Position numbers and translations under genes: made by a program. Below, piece by piece: positions 1-10,477 of a stretch of 64,000 nucleotides of DNA (its first letter is position 1; each line of letters opens with the position of its first letter). This DNA is from Ramazzottius varieornatus (taxonomy: Eukaryota > Tardigrada > Eutardigrada > Parachela > Ramazzottiidae). A model generated the notes under the pieces. It was not told where the DNA came from. It made no database searches and saw nothing but the letters and a program-made list of their open reading frames with translations. The stretch spans positions 434,001 to 498,000 of the forward strand of contig BDGG01000016.1 of assembly GCA_001949185.1 (NCBI GenBank), read 5' to 3'.

Positions 1-13
1 TCATATGCAACGG

Positions 14-424
14 TCACTGTATCAGTTTCGCCGCTATGGCCTGCCAAATTTCAGATGTTTCATCGTGATTTTCATTTACCTGTTGTTCGACTTCCTTCGG
101 CAGAGTTTCGTTGTGTTCGAACATCTTGGAGCTGCACATGCTATTTTCGACCGACCAGATGGCTCCTTCGAGATTTTTGCGGACCTTGTCTACCAGTTCA
201 GCCAAAGTCGGGTCCTTGGGCAAGAATGGACTTTGAGCTACTGGCTGGGCGGCGTTCTCATGTTGGAATTTTAGAACGGAGGCTCGCAGCTGCACCGAAG
301 GCGCTGGCTGCGGACGCCTATCTCCACCTTCCGGAACTCGGCGAACAAGCTCGTCCGATCGAAACTTGTTGATGGCAGGTCGGCTGGGTTCTGCACGTCC
401 GCCAAACTGCAACAAAAAAGACAC
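14..424 (-). CDS. Hypothetical open reading frame, possible exon
   Basis: A 136-codon open frame that I do not recognise. The second half reads like ordinary charged, helical protein (a DPTLAELVDKVRKNLEGA stretch), the first half is low-complexity and Arg/Pro rich. It could be an exon of a gene running off the left edge, since a possible donor lies near its end, but no partner exon was found. It could also be chance. Confidence 0.2.
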   Translation of the reverse strand: MSFLLQFGGRAEPSRPAINKFRSDELVRRVPEGGDRRPQPAPSVQLRASVLKFQHENAAQPVAQSPFLPKDPTLAELVDKVRKNLEGAIWSVENSMCSSKMFEHNETLPKEVEQQVNENHDETSEIWQAIAAKLIQ

Positions 425-589
425 TGGTTCACCGGAAGCTTTTCGAGGTTACGAACAGCAAAAACGTCAATCAGCCATACCCTGGCTGCCAATCAACCCA
501 TTACACTCGAAAATAGCTGACGGTCAGCCAGAAACGCAGCCAAAGGTGAATGGAATCTCGGCATACGAATTCAAGATTTTTGGGGGATG

Positions 590-650
590 AAAACTTGCGC
601 CACTTGGAAAAATGTTAACGGTCTTGTAAAGGTAAACAAAATCTGACCGA
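590..650. repeat. MITE-A fragment (half element)
   Basis: One arm of the foldback family described at 53125-53243: a GCGCCACTTGG core followed by a degenerate outer arm with GGTAAACAAA. The opposite arm is not evident. Confidence 0.55.
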
Positions 651-673
651 TGGCGAAATTCCTCAGGCTATAC

Positions 674-825
674 AATATCCGAATGTAGAAAGTGCTTCCC
701 AGCCCGTGATCAAATCTGATTGGTTTGGTGTGCCTGCACAAGTTCCCTACGACTGCAATAGTGTGTCCACAACTGCTAGTCAAATTTGACCACGGGCTGG
801 GAAGCACTTTCGACATTCGGACATT
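674..825. repeat. Foldback element, 40-bp arms
   Basis: Arms at about 674-714 and 784-825 are inverted copies with only two or three mismatches (core AGTGCTTCCCAGCCCGTG and its complement), separated by about 70 bp of unrelated sequence. No coding capacity. It looks like a small non-autonomous DNA transposon or the remains of one; no clear target-site duplication was seen. Confidence 0.7.
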
Positions 826-3740
826 GTGTAACCGTCTATGACGTCATGAAACTCAAATCAGTTTTCAACTTTAGTCGCCATGACGTCACAGCGGCCATTT
901 TGCATTTGTCAGCGAAATTTGCAGCCCCTGCTTCTGCCGGAAGTCTATTGCTTGTGGACTTTGTTTCCAGAATCCGGATTTCTACTATGACGAAATATCC
1001 CCACAACAACAGCACCACAACAGAAGCACGTGCTACGCTGGTGTGAGTCGACTCCGAGGTTCAACGAACATACTGGTTATGTAAAACGGCAAGCCATAAA
1101 AGTGAAGTTCAGTTGGCTCCAGCTTTATCTCAAGCTCAGCCGTTTCTCAACATACCCACGCCTATGACCGCGTGGAGGCATTACAGAAACTCGACAGCAG
1201 TTTATCGAACCGTAACCGCGAGAAACCATGATAGACACGAACCTGACCTAACTTGATTGCGGACGCAAAAAAATCAATAAAAGAAGCAACGTACATTTTC
1301 GTCATCGAATCGATGAGCGATGACCAGGTTGCCGTCCTGTCGCCAGCGAAGTTGACCACCTCGACTCTCTGCCCGTCCACCCATTAGACCTGTAAGGATA
1401 CAACGGAAACATGGGGTTTAGGCGTGACATTGTGATCGACAGAAAAGCGTAATCCTCGAGCAGATGGTACGGAAAAAGACAGACTCCAGAGAGATTATGT
1501 GCAGTTGAACTCGTAGCCTAAACTTGAAGGTAAATAGAGCGATGGACAACTTTAGCTTCTTATTAGCATTTCTTCCGCCTTCTCGGAATAAAGTCCAGTG
1601 CAGCGAAGGGCTATTTAAACGGGGTCAGGCAAACTGTCGGGACGGCAGTTGGAGCCTCCATTCTTCTTACCGTTTTCCTTAATCAGAATTCGTATGGGTT
1701 GCGAAGGATGTCGTCGTGAAGCCAAAGCTTGGTGGAGATTGGCATCCGACTGAATCGCGAAGAAGTTATTGTAGTCATCTGCCAGAGAAGACACCACAAA
1801 TGTCACAACGTTCTCAAATCGAAAAACTCCACCCCGAATAACTCGCGCAGAGCGCCAAACACAGGACGGCGTGAGAACGCTTGACAAATAGCATACAACA
1901 CACTACTCCACTGACGTCATGAGCAAAAACGGCTAACCACCTGCGCGAATTGATCGAGGTAGATAGTTCGGTGTTCTTGGATAACTAGGGTTCGCTCGAC
2001 TTACCTTGCCAGACGGCTCGCCACTGTCCGTAGCACAAGCTCGATAGCGCTCTCTGTAGCGCTGCGAAAGGTGCCGCAGTTCCTTCGGGAAGGTTTACAC
2101 GGCGGACCTCCTGACGGTCAACAAATACGCACTGAAGGGCCATTTGCGCACTTAATCAAGATATCTGCGATAATTTGTCTCCACGCTTCGACTGTAATAA
2201 GCATGCTCACTCAGACTGTGCTGGACACCGATAGGCAACGATTGCCTACGATAAATTCATCGGGATCTCGGGGAGAGTTCAGAGTTGTAAGTTTTCGCCA
2301 TCTGAGAAATCCAGAGAATGAAAACTGCGTAGCGAGAAAAAAGAACACAAAGGCTTGCCTCACGTTAACACCAGCTGACGAAACTTGGCTTCAACCTATT
2401 GAGGACTAGGGCTCCGCCTTGAACCATTTAATCATCGTTGACATCAACCAGTGAAATTCATTCTTACAGGAACACTTGACGTGAATGGTCGATAATTATT
2501 GACATCATTGCGTCATGAGGACGAACTCATCGGCATCACAAGATCCGTGGTTCCTGGAGGTCTCAGGCCTCTGCCCGCACGCACCCTCCAATTTACTTGT
2601 AACGGAAATCGTCATTCGCCAGGAAGAAAAACAGCCATCTTTCGAAAAGCTTGTTGGCAGAGCGCGCCCAAGAACCACGGAAACAAGGACTTTCTTATGG
2701 GCTGTGTCAGTGGCCCTTCTCGTATCTCACAGAGACCTCTTTTCAGATCTTAGATGCGACTGTTTTCTAACGTAATTTCGGTACACGCACGACGAGATGT
2801 TACTGGTCAGTAAAAATTGCGGACCAGGCTTTTTCGCTACGGCGGCACGGGCAGGTGATGCTTGCTTCAAGTAAAAACCACATCGAAGGCTGCACTGCTG
2901 TACGTGCGTGCTGGATATTGGGCCGAGGAGCTAAAGCTTGTCATATTAATGTTATAGCAGTCAGATCTTCATTATACCTTCAACAGTTCAAACTATTCCA
3001 AGGCTTCTCCGGCCTCCGGGAGAAAGTCGACAACATCATACACGCGTTAGAGTAAAACAGCTGATCAGCTGATGGCCATTGTCCATGACAATTTTCTACG
3101 GTTGAATTTTACTACGCAACGTCCTTTGTGCGATTTCTGTTTCTGACTTCCATACAATTTGTAAATTTGCCGTCTTTTCCGCCTGGCCCGTAATTTTTAC
3201 TGGACCGTAATATCTCGTCGTGCCTGTACTCTTCTTTACCAGTCTCATGAACATGTTTGATATCAATGATGTGCAGCCTCGTGAAAGGAGCTCCGTGACG
3301 CACGACAAGTATGTTTAACCTACTTGTGTATCGATTATTGATGCTCTTTCTATCAGCATCGAGTTAACTCAGGTATTACGAAAGCTGTCCACGAAGCAAA
3401 GACCTGCCATAACTAAAAACCACGACTTGCCCTCGTGGACAGTCAGTAATAACTTCGTTACCGCATCAACTGCCTTGAGCACACGCTTCCACAATGCCCA
3501 TCACAGTGACGAACTGGAAAAGTGACGACTTGCCAGTACGCTATTAACGCTTACAGCAACTCACAGATAACGCACCAGGACAATCTAAAAGGACACATCA
3601 AACTATTCTCGAAAAACTTCAGCCTAAAAGATTTCAGACAAAAAAACGGTTAAGTATACAACACTATATTCTTTCGGTCATCTTCAGTGAGTCCACTAAA
3701 ACCTAGACGAGGCTTCCTATCTTGTCAAGAGTTCTTTCGA
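826..3740. other. Stretch without a recognised gene
   Basis: Only short overlapping open frames on both strands; none resembles a known family and none can be joined by convincing splice sites. It may hold untranslated or regulatory sequence of IFRD (whose stop is at 3741-3743), or an unrecognised gene. Confidence 0.5.
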
Positions 3741-6007
3741 TCAGTCATCATCGTCGTGTGCTCGACCGGCAGCTTTGTTCCCTCGGTGTTGATTTCTGGT
3801 CTGGTTTCTAGCCTTGTTCTCCGCTTCGAACTGCGCTTGCTGCAAGAACAAAGGCAGATTCATTTCCGGTTCCTCACATCCATGAGTTTTTCTTCTACTT
3901 ACTCTGAGGTTCTTGTCAACCTTGCTGCCGGCAGCTACTTTGAGTTCATCCAACACTGGCGGACCCAAGGCGAAGATATCCCTTAGGAGTGGGTTCCCCT
4001 TCAGGTGAGTAATGATTCCCGTGCGGAGGACTCCGCACAAGGCTTCGTACTGCAGCGTACTGCTCCACGTATGCAAAGCTAGAACTTCTTTGCCAAACCG
4101 AACACGCTGGAAAGTCCCACTTTCATCCTACAAAGAGACAAGCAAGATAGAATCAAACTGTTCCGACGACTGAACTGAAACAAGAAACAGGACGTCGGCA
4201 AACGAATTGAACATAATTATTGTCTCAACTGGCGCACGTCTTCCTTGCTATGGGCTGGTAATGTGCGGCACTATGGAACAGTGAAAACGATCAGGTTAAA
4301 GTGGTGGGCCGCCGTCCCAAATTTGGACGTACCTCTATCGAGTGTAGAATATCTCGGAAACTGGATCGTTGCAGCTTCTTGTCCTTCTTGGACTTGTACT
4401 TGGAGCTTTCGGTGGAGAGTTGACGCAATCTGATGCACAGCTGATTGATGTCCGGCATCTTTCTCGCTTCAGCCGTAGGTAATAGCCGAATAATCTCATG
4501 CATCAAGGCGATCGTCTCGCCAGCAGCAATGCGGAAGTCATTGTCACTGACTTCCAAGAGATCGCGCAACTTTCGTAAATGCCTAGAGAACGAAGCTCAA
4601 ATCAGCATCTTCTCAAAACGGATTCTGGATGCACAAATTGGCGGAATAGTGAAACTTACAAGGTGGTTTCGGCAAACTGGGTGCTGGGAGAGGCAATGGT
4701 CATGAGCAAAGCCCATGACAGAAGGCTTTGCGTGTGAAGGTGGTAAACTTCAGGGGAGAACTGGGGTGAGGCACCGTCGCTGTTCAGGTAAGATGCCGAG
4801 AAGGTCTTGCTCAAACGCTGAACAACGTCGTTGAATATCTAAAAAACAGAAACATGATCGAAAGTATTCGTTCGAAGTTTTTCAACCATCCTGGAGTATT
4901 TTCTACAGTCTTCCTTTAACAATGAGTTAGGCAAACATAGTCGGCAAGATTGTTCTCCTAAGTGGCGCAAGGCTCCAAGGATACCAGCTGGATGCGTGTG
5001 CCACTGAAAAAGTGGTCTTGTCGAGTTTGTGTACCGATTACCGAAGTCTCACGTGTTTCTGCGCTTTTCCCCCTATGGAACTTCTGGACAATTATGAGTC
5101 ATGCAAAGCCGTACCTCCGGTTCTTCGTCGATGATGAAACTACCAATGCCCAAACTTTCGGCGCACTGCAGAAAAGGAATTGTAATTTATCTATATACTT
5201 TGAGCTGGGAAACGCGATTTGATTTCGCCCGAACTCACGGCAGCGCGAGAGAGTGGAGACACGGCAACATCACAAAAAACGGTTAAGAGAAGAGGACGAA
5301 TCTTGCTGTAGGTTTCCATGCAGTCCGCGCCGAGCTGGATGCAGAGTAGAGCGCATAACCGAGCTGCCAGAATCTGCTCTGTCGACTTTCCCCGTCGCAG
5401 AGAACGTTCCACAATGTCGAACAACGTAGCTTCGCGAGCCAGCACAAACTCAAAGAGATACCGTCGCTCCAGACCCAGACTGATCTCCGCCAAGGCAGTT
5501 TCTCGCGTCTTCGCACTAGAAACAGACATCCATCGAATACCTCTCAGAAAGTCGATCACTACGCCAAAGACGTTCAAACTTCAAAAGAATTTACCTGGCA
5601 TCGGTCGCATTCTCGATGGACACTTTCAGTTTATCCTCCAAGTGATCTAATAACGAACTGGTGTCAACTGCCCCTTCTGATCCCTCCACTATTCAGAACA
5701 GAAACCAGCGTGAGCAACCAAGTGTTATTCAGCGCATCAACTTGAGTCGCAGACACTAAGGCTCACGTTCTTCCAAGTCGATCGTTCCCGCATCAGATCC
5801 TGAATGAATATTTTCTCCTAGCTCGGAAGCCACTTCATCCTCTCCTACGGGTGAGATCATCTTCGTGGGGCTTTTACCTGTAGAGCGAGATGTCAAAATA
5901 ATGGGGAACTCAGGACGATGATACCCTTCGTGGTTGTTGGACGAATCAAAGTGAACCCTCAATCAACTATCAGACTCACCACCATCTCGCCTTCCTTTCT
6001 TTGGCAT
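3741..6007 (-). CDS. IFRD: Interferon-related developmental regulator (IFRD1/2) homologue
   Basis: Transcriptional co-regulator family with an N-terminal armadillo-like IFRD domain and a conserved C-terminal segment. Eight exons join in phase: 6007-5980, 5877-5767, 5688-5595, 5515-5239, 5165-5115, 4838-4660, 4582-4333, 4127-3741, giving about 458 residues, near the usual 440-450. Diagnostic stretches are TRETALAEISLGLERRY, SLRRGKSTEQILAARLCALL, DFRIAAGETIALMHE, the SKKDKKLQRSSFRDILHS signature, and the C-terminal block with NPLLRDIFALG. The start MPKKGRRDGG was chosen because it opens a short exon with a good donor and resembles IFRD N-termini. Two introns carry MITE-A copies. It is divergent from the CDK inhibitor at 6925. 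Identity is by family recall; IFRD1 and IFRD2 cannot be separated here. Confidence 0.92.
4210..4297. repeat. MITE-A copy in IFRD intron
   Basis: Degenerate copy: inverted ACTGGCGCACG and GTGCGGCAC cores about 30 bp apart, with outer remnants matching the GATCGTTTTC segment of the family. Confidence 0.5.
4930..5035. repeat. MITE-A copy in IFRD intron
   Basis: Full-length copy of the foldback family: begins GGCAAACATAGTCGGCAAGA, has an AGTGGCGCA core, then GTGCCACT and ends TCTTGTCGAGTTTGTGTACC, the inverse of the left end. It sits between exons 5 and 6 of IFRD. Confidence 0.8.
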
Positions 6008-6924
6008 CCTGCTGGCGCTAAGTTTCCAAACAAATCACAACGACTTTAATTCCCAACGAGAAGGGTTGTGAGTGCGATATCCCAGTCCTCTATCTTCGGG
6101 AATCCTTTGAGATTCGTCGTAACTCGTGTGGGACGATCCCCTTGGTCCGGATAACGCTTTCTGGACCACACCATAGGCCGTAGACACTTGAACAAGCACT
6201 TCCAAACCACTGCTCTCAGATACTCACAGAGTCGACAGCCAAGGAAAGATTCTACGAACGAACTTCACGTAGGTTAGCAAGGCAGAACATTTAAAACACG
6301 AAGAATCGACGTCGTGGAAGTGGTACACTGATGTGGTGCCTCTGGTGCTGCCAAAATATGACCTCCACTTTGACACGGCTCGCCAGAACGAGGAAAGCGA
6401 AAAACGGTATTTGCCGAATCATCACGAACTCCACTATGTAGGTTGGTGCTTCGAATGAGGCGGAGACTCTCAGTGCGGAGCAACCTGGTTCACAGCACTC
6501 ATGGTTTCATTTTTATATTTGGTAACTGACGACAGCGCTGCTTGTGTTCCGCAATACGGTTTTTTCGGTGATTCTCGTCCCTTGATTGAACGAACAGCTT
6601 GTTTTCACTTTCGCTGTGAATGATACCTCCTCATCAGCGGAACGCAATCAATCAACCGCTTGAACCCGTGTTTCGTTCTCTTGACCCGAGGCCCGAACAG
6701 CTTCGCTCGGACAAGCCTTTTTTGAACCAATCACCAGGCCCGATCTGGAGCGGAACCGCCCACTGCGCGTGACGTGCGAGAGCGCATGTGTTACAGCCAT
6801 TTTGTGTGACGCCAGGCTTCTTCGATTCGAAATCTTGGTCTAGTATTTTACTTCTGCTTCTTCTGCACCAGGAAACGTCTTTGAATATACTGTACCTGTG
6901 GTTATTTATTGATTCCCAGGCTAC

Positions 6925-8352
6925 ATGGAAGTAACACGGACACCCATCAACACGATGCACAGGACGAGAGTGCGGGAACAAGCGGAGGCGACGGTAACCA
7001 TCGTTCCCGAGGAAGATCATGAGGATTATTCCCGGATCCTACAGGAACGTGCTCGTCGCTGCCTGTTTGCTCCTGTCAACCGTGATAAAGTAAACCGTGA
7101 TCTACATAGTGCCTTACAAGCTTTGGAGGATATAGTTGATGAGAAGTCAAAGCGATGGAATTTTGACTTCGAGAATAGCACCCCCTTGCCTGGTCCACTG
7201 CAATGGACTCTGGTATCTTCCTGTGATCAAGAAGACGTTGAAGAAGATGGATCAGTGGTTGAGGTGATCCAGACCAAGCTGGGAAACCGCGGATCTCCCA
7301 AAGAAGCCAGCTCGGTGACGCCTTCCCGTTTGGTGAAACAACGCAGCATCGAAGGTGCATTTCGAATCTCATTACCATTTTAAATTCAAAATTAATAGGC
7401 TAGCATGACGTGAATCAGCTGGTGTTTGTTGCCTTTGAAGACGGTGTTCGACCACGTGGCTGATGACGTATTTGCATAAGGCTGAGATTGAGCTGAAACT
7501 GGTTTCGTATATTCGCTGTAGGTTAGATATTGGTCACGTGGTTCTCTTCGCAGCTTTACGAAGGGAGTAGCACGTGGTCGTGGCGTCAAAGTGGTCATCC
7601 CTCCGCAGAAGCGCCAATAATGGTCGTGCATGACTGCCCAACTGGGCTGTTGAGTTCACTTTTATGGTTTCGATTGAATGCTGCAATGCTTGAGGGAGAG
7701 CGACCAAAAGGCAGACATGAATGGCATTTATGGGGACAGTTGAACTTTAAAGTGATGTTGTGCAGTGAAAAGAGAAGACTGAAGTGTGCATGGGAATGCG
7801 AACGGGTACATTCTTGAAGCTTATAATCGTCTTCTGTTTGAGACAGGAAACTTCATCAGCTGATTCGCATTCTCAGGCTGGAATCCTCCAACGGTCGGAA
7901 AAGTGGTCCTTTTAAACTGCTGAGAAGTCAGCAAACTTGTCAAACCACTCGGTGGAAGTTTCAACTGGCTTCTTCAGCAAAGACCGAAGTTTCCGACCGT
8001 TGGAACCCGAAAGAAAAAATATGAAGAAGGTGGACACGAAAGACGAACGTTTTCTGACAGCTGCATGCTGTCTTAATGTCGCTCTTTGTTTTTTGTCTGG
8101 TCAATGATAGACTTGGCTTTTGCCGATAAGCCCGTAATGAGTCAGGACAGAACTCGTTACGATAATCAGACCACCTGTCTCACTTTTGCGCCTGTCTGCT
8201 ATCTACATTGCCTCTTTTGTGCTGCAGACTTTTTCCCCCGCGGAAAGCGGACTTCCTCCTCCACCGATATGACTGGAGCCAAACGCAAAGCCCCTGACTC
8301 CACTTCGGCCGTCCCTTCACTCAAAGTGGGAAAAGTCGTGGCGAAGAAATGA
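6925..8352 (+). CDS. Cyclin-dependent kinase inhibitor, Cip/Kip (p21/p27/Dacapo) family
   Basis: Inhibits cyclin-CDK complexes in the nucleus. Two exons, 6925-7354 and 8228-8352, give about 184 residues. Exon 1 holds the CDI domain: the cyclin-binding RRCLF motif, then the CDK-binding KRWNFDFENSTPLPGPLQW segment, matching family order. Exon 1 ends in QRSIE and exon 2 opens with DFFPRGKR; splicing GAAG to AC joins them into QRSIEDFF, a complete PCNA-binding PIP box (Q-x-x-I-x-x-F-F) followed by basic residues, as at the C-terminus of p21. The last 30 residues are Lys-rich, suggesting a nuclear localisation signal. The donor GTGCAT is weak but is the one that restores the PIP box; unspliced RNA would end ten codons later without it. 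The 873-bp intron contains a foldback element. The start follows a possible 5' UTR acceptor (CCCAG). Confidence 0.88.
7886..8002. repeat. Foldback element in CDK-inhibitor intron
   Basis: TCCAACGGTCGGAAA at 7886-7900 is repeated in exact inverse at 7988-8002, and similarity continues inward (CTGCTGAGAAGTCAGC against TTGCTGAAGAAGCCAG inverted). About 117 bp in all, no coding capacity. Confidence 0.7.
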
Positions 8353-10477
8353 GCCCTTCTCCTCGGAACATACGGTAGGTTTTGACGATCGTTTCATTAC
8401 TATATGATATGTTTGTCCTTCGGGAACACTTCGTGTCTTGAAATATTCTTACGAGCGAAATGTCTGTCGTGAATTGGCTAAAGGAGTCTTTGTGTCTTGC
8501 GGGAATGTCCAGACTTTGGTTTCGGTGTTCCTTCCGTCTTTGTTTCTTGTTCGTTGGAGAGAAGTATGGTGTTTCCTTGTGTCTTTCGTCGAATTCCGTT
8601 CAGCGTCTTTCGTGGTTTAGTACGATCATTGTCTGAGCTTAAGTCTTTGTGGGGACATTCTCGTCGTTTAATGAGCCTCCTTTCCTGTTTCCTTCATTAC
8701 CGTCTGAGACGTAAGCCATCAGAGGGTTCGCTTTGCTTGTCTCGACGGGGTATCGTATTCTAGGGTGTGAGACGTTGCGAGAGGAGTTTCGTGGTATGGA
8801 TGCAGGGAAGAAGACGAGACAAAGCAAAGTACATTTACCTTTTCTTTATGGGTGGGGAAAGACGCACAAGAAGCCAGCGAGAAAAATGAGTAATGCTGTC
8901 GAAGGCTTGGCCCAAGATGGCCACCAACGCTCGCTCTATGAATTCTGTCATGGATGGCTTGCATTTGGGCTGGCTGACAATTAACTCACTCGCTTATCAT
9001 GACCGGGAAAATACAGCCTAGAAATCTTTTGCCCTTTGGAAGTACATGATAAATAGAGAAGAACTCAATTTGGGCGAGGAAACTGACAAGGAAGAGAGTG
9101 TTGAAGCCTTGATTTACAGACTCAAACAGAGCCTCGCTTGATTAGGTGATTTCGCTTCGTTTAACATCAAAACAGAATTGGCGCATCCATGTCGGTCCGC
9201 GCACCCATACCGGTTCGCGCGACGGAAATTTGAGTCTTCACTCTTTAGTCTTAGAAGAAATGGCAACGGTTGAAGAACTTTGATTTCTTCTCAACGGTTG
9301 GCTTCTCAAGGTGAAGGTTAACTTTATGAAGTCCGTTTTGGTTCTGATTTATTGGGGTTGATAATGTCTGGTGTTGTGGTGATCCTCTCACCCTCTGCAC
9401 TGTCCGGAACATGTTTGAGTGTCGTGAAAGGTGCGCGAAGGTTGAGAAGAAGCAACAGGTGCTCAACGGCTCTTTGCGAAATATTCTCCTTCCTCGTGCG
9501 ACTATCTAAGTTAGTTGGTCTTGGTGCGACTCTCAGCTGACTGCCGATTCTATTCAGCCAGACATCGTCAAGCAAGTGTGCATGCGGCTGTTAGCAGGGA
9601 TTAATTCCCCGTTATTGTTCTTCCTCATTGCTGGTCGGGCTTTTGTCTGAGAAATGTGGACAGGTGCAGATACTGTGCAAATGACCATCGTACGATGCTC
9701 ATCAGTTCAATATTCTTCATTTCCTCTTGTCTTACCGCCGGTCTTTTCAATGGTCTTGGTGAAAATGAAAGACAATGGCGGCTTTGACAGAGGACTTAAT
9801 GCTACTGCCGTGAGAACTCTTTTCGGGAAATAATTCTGTATTTTCGTTTTTCTTTGTAGGTGTTTTTCGTTCGAAGCTTCCTGGATCAAGGACTTTCCGG
9901 AGACCATTAATCAAGCTCTTCAGATCGATCCAGTTACCGGTCGTCGCTATCTTTGCTGTTTAGCCGTGATCTCGGTCGTTAAATTTATGCCGGCTTTCGT
10001 GTTTGAGTTAACTTTTCTGTCGGCTTTTCTCTTGCGTTTCCCCGGTCCTGGACGTCTTCCAGGATTATGGCAGTGCGCTTTGTCTTTTGTCTGACCTTTT
10101 TTTAACTAACTTTGTTCTTACCATTTTTTCTTATAGATTTGTTAATATTGTTATCCATCATATATTGCGCTCATCCCCTCACCCAGTTTGTTCTGTACTT
10201 AAGTAGTTTACTTCGCATATTTCGACCTTGTGCCTTGGTCTACTTTCAGGAAAGCGTGGATTGGTATTTTTGTGTGTCTTTTGCCGTGTTCGCTGCTTTG
10301 GCTTTTTGTAACGCTTTCTAGACACAAATAAGCTAATCTAAAACGACTGAACGCCATATTTATGTCAAGGCTTCGCATGTCGGCGACGGAATACACTATG
10401 TGAAACTGAAACGTAGCCAAATACCGAACAGAATAACTAACAAGCAAGTCTTCAATGACGAAGTACGTAGGGAAACG
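8353..10477. other. Stretch without a recognised gene
   Basis: Between the CDK-inhibitor stop and the WDR3 stop. It contains only short open frames with no family resemblance. Part is probably 3' UTR of both neighbours. T-rich in the 9900-10300 part. Nothing further could be supported. Confidence 0.5.
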
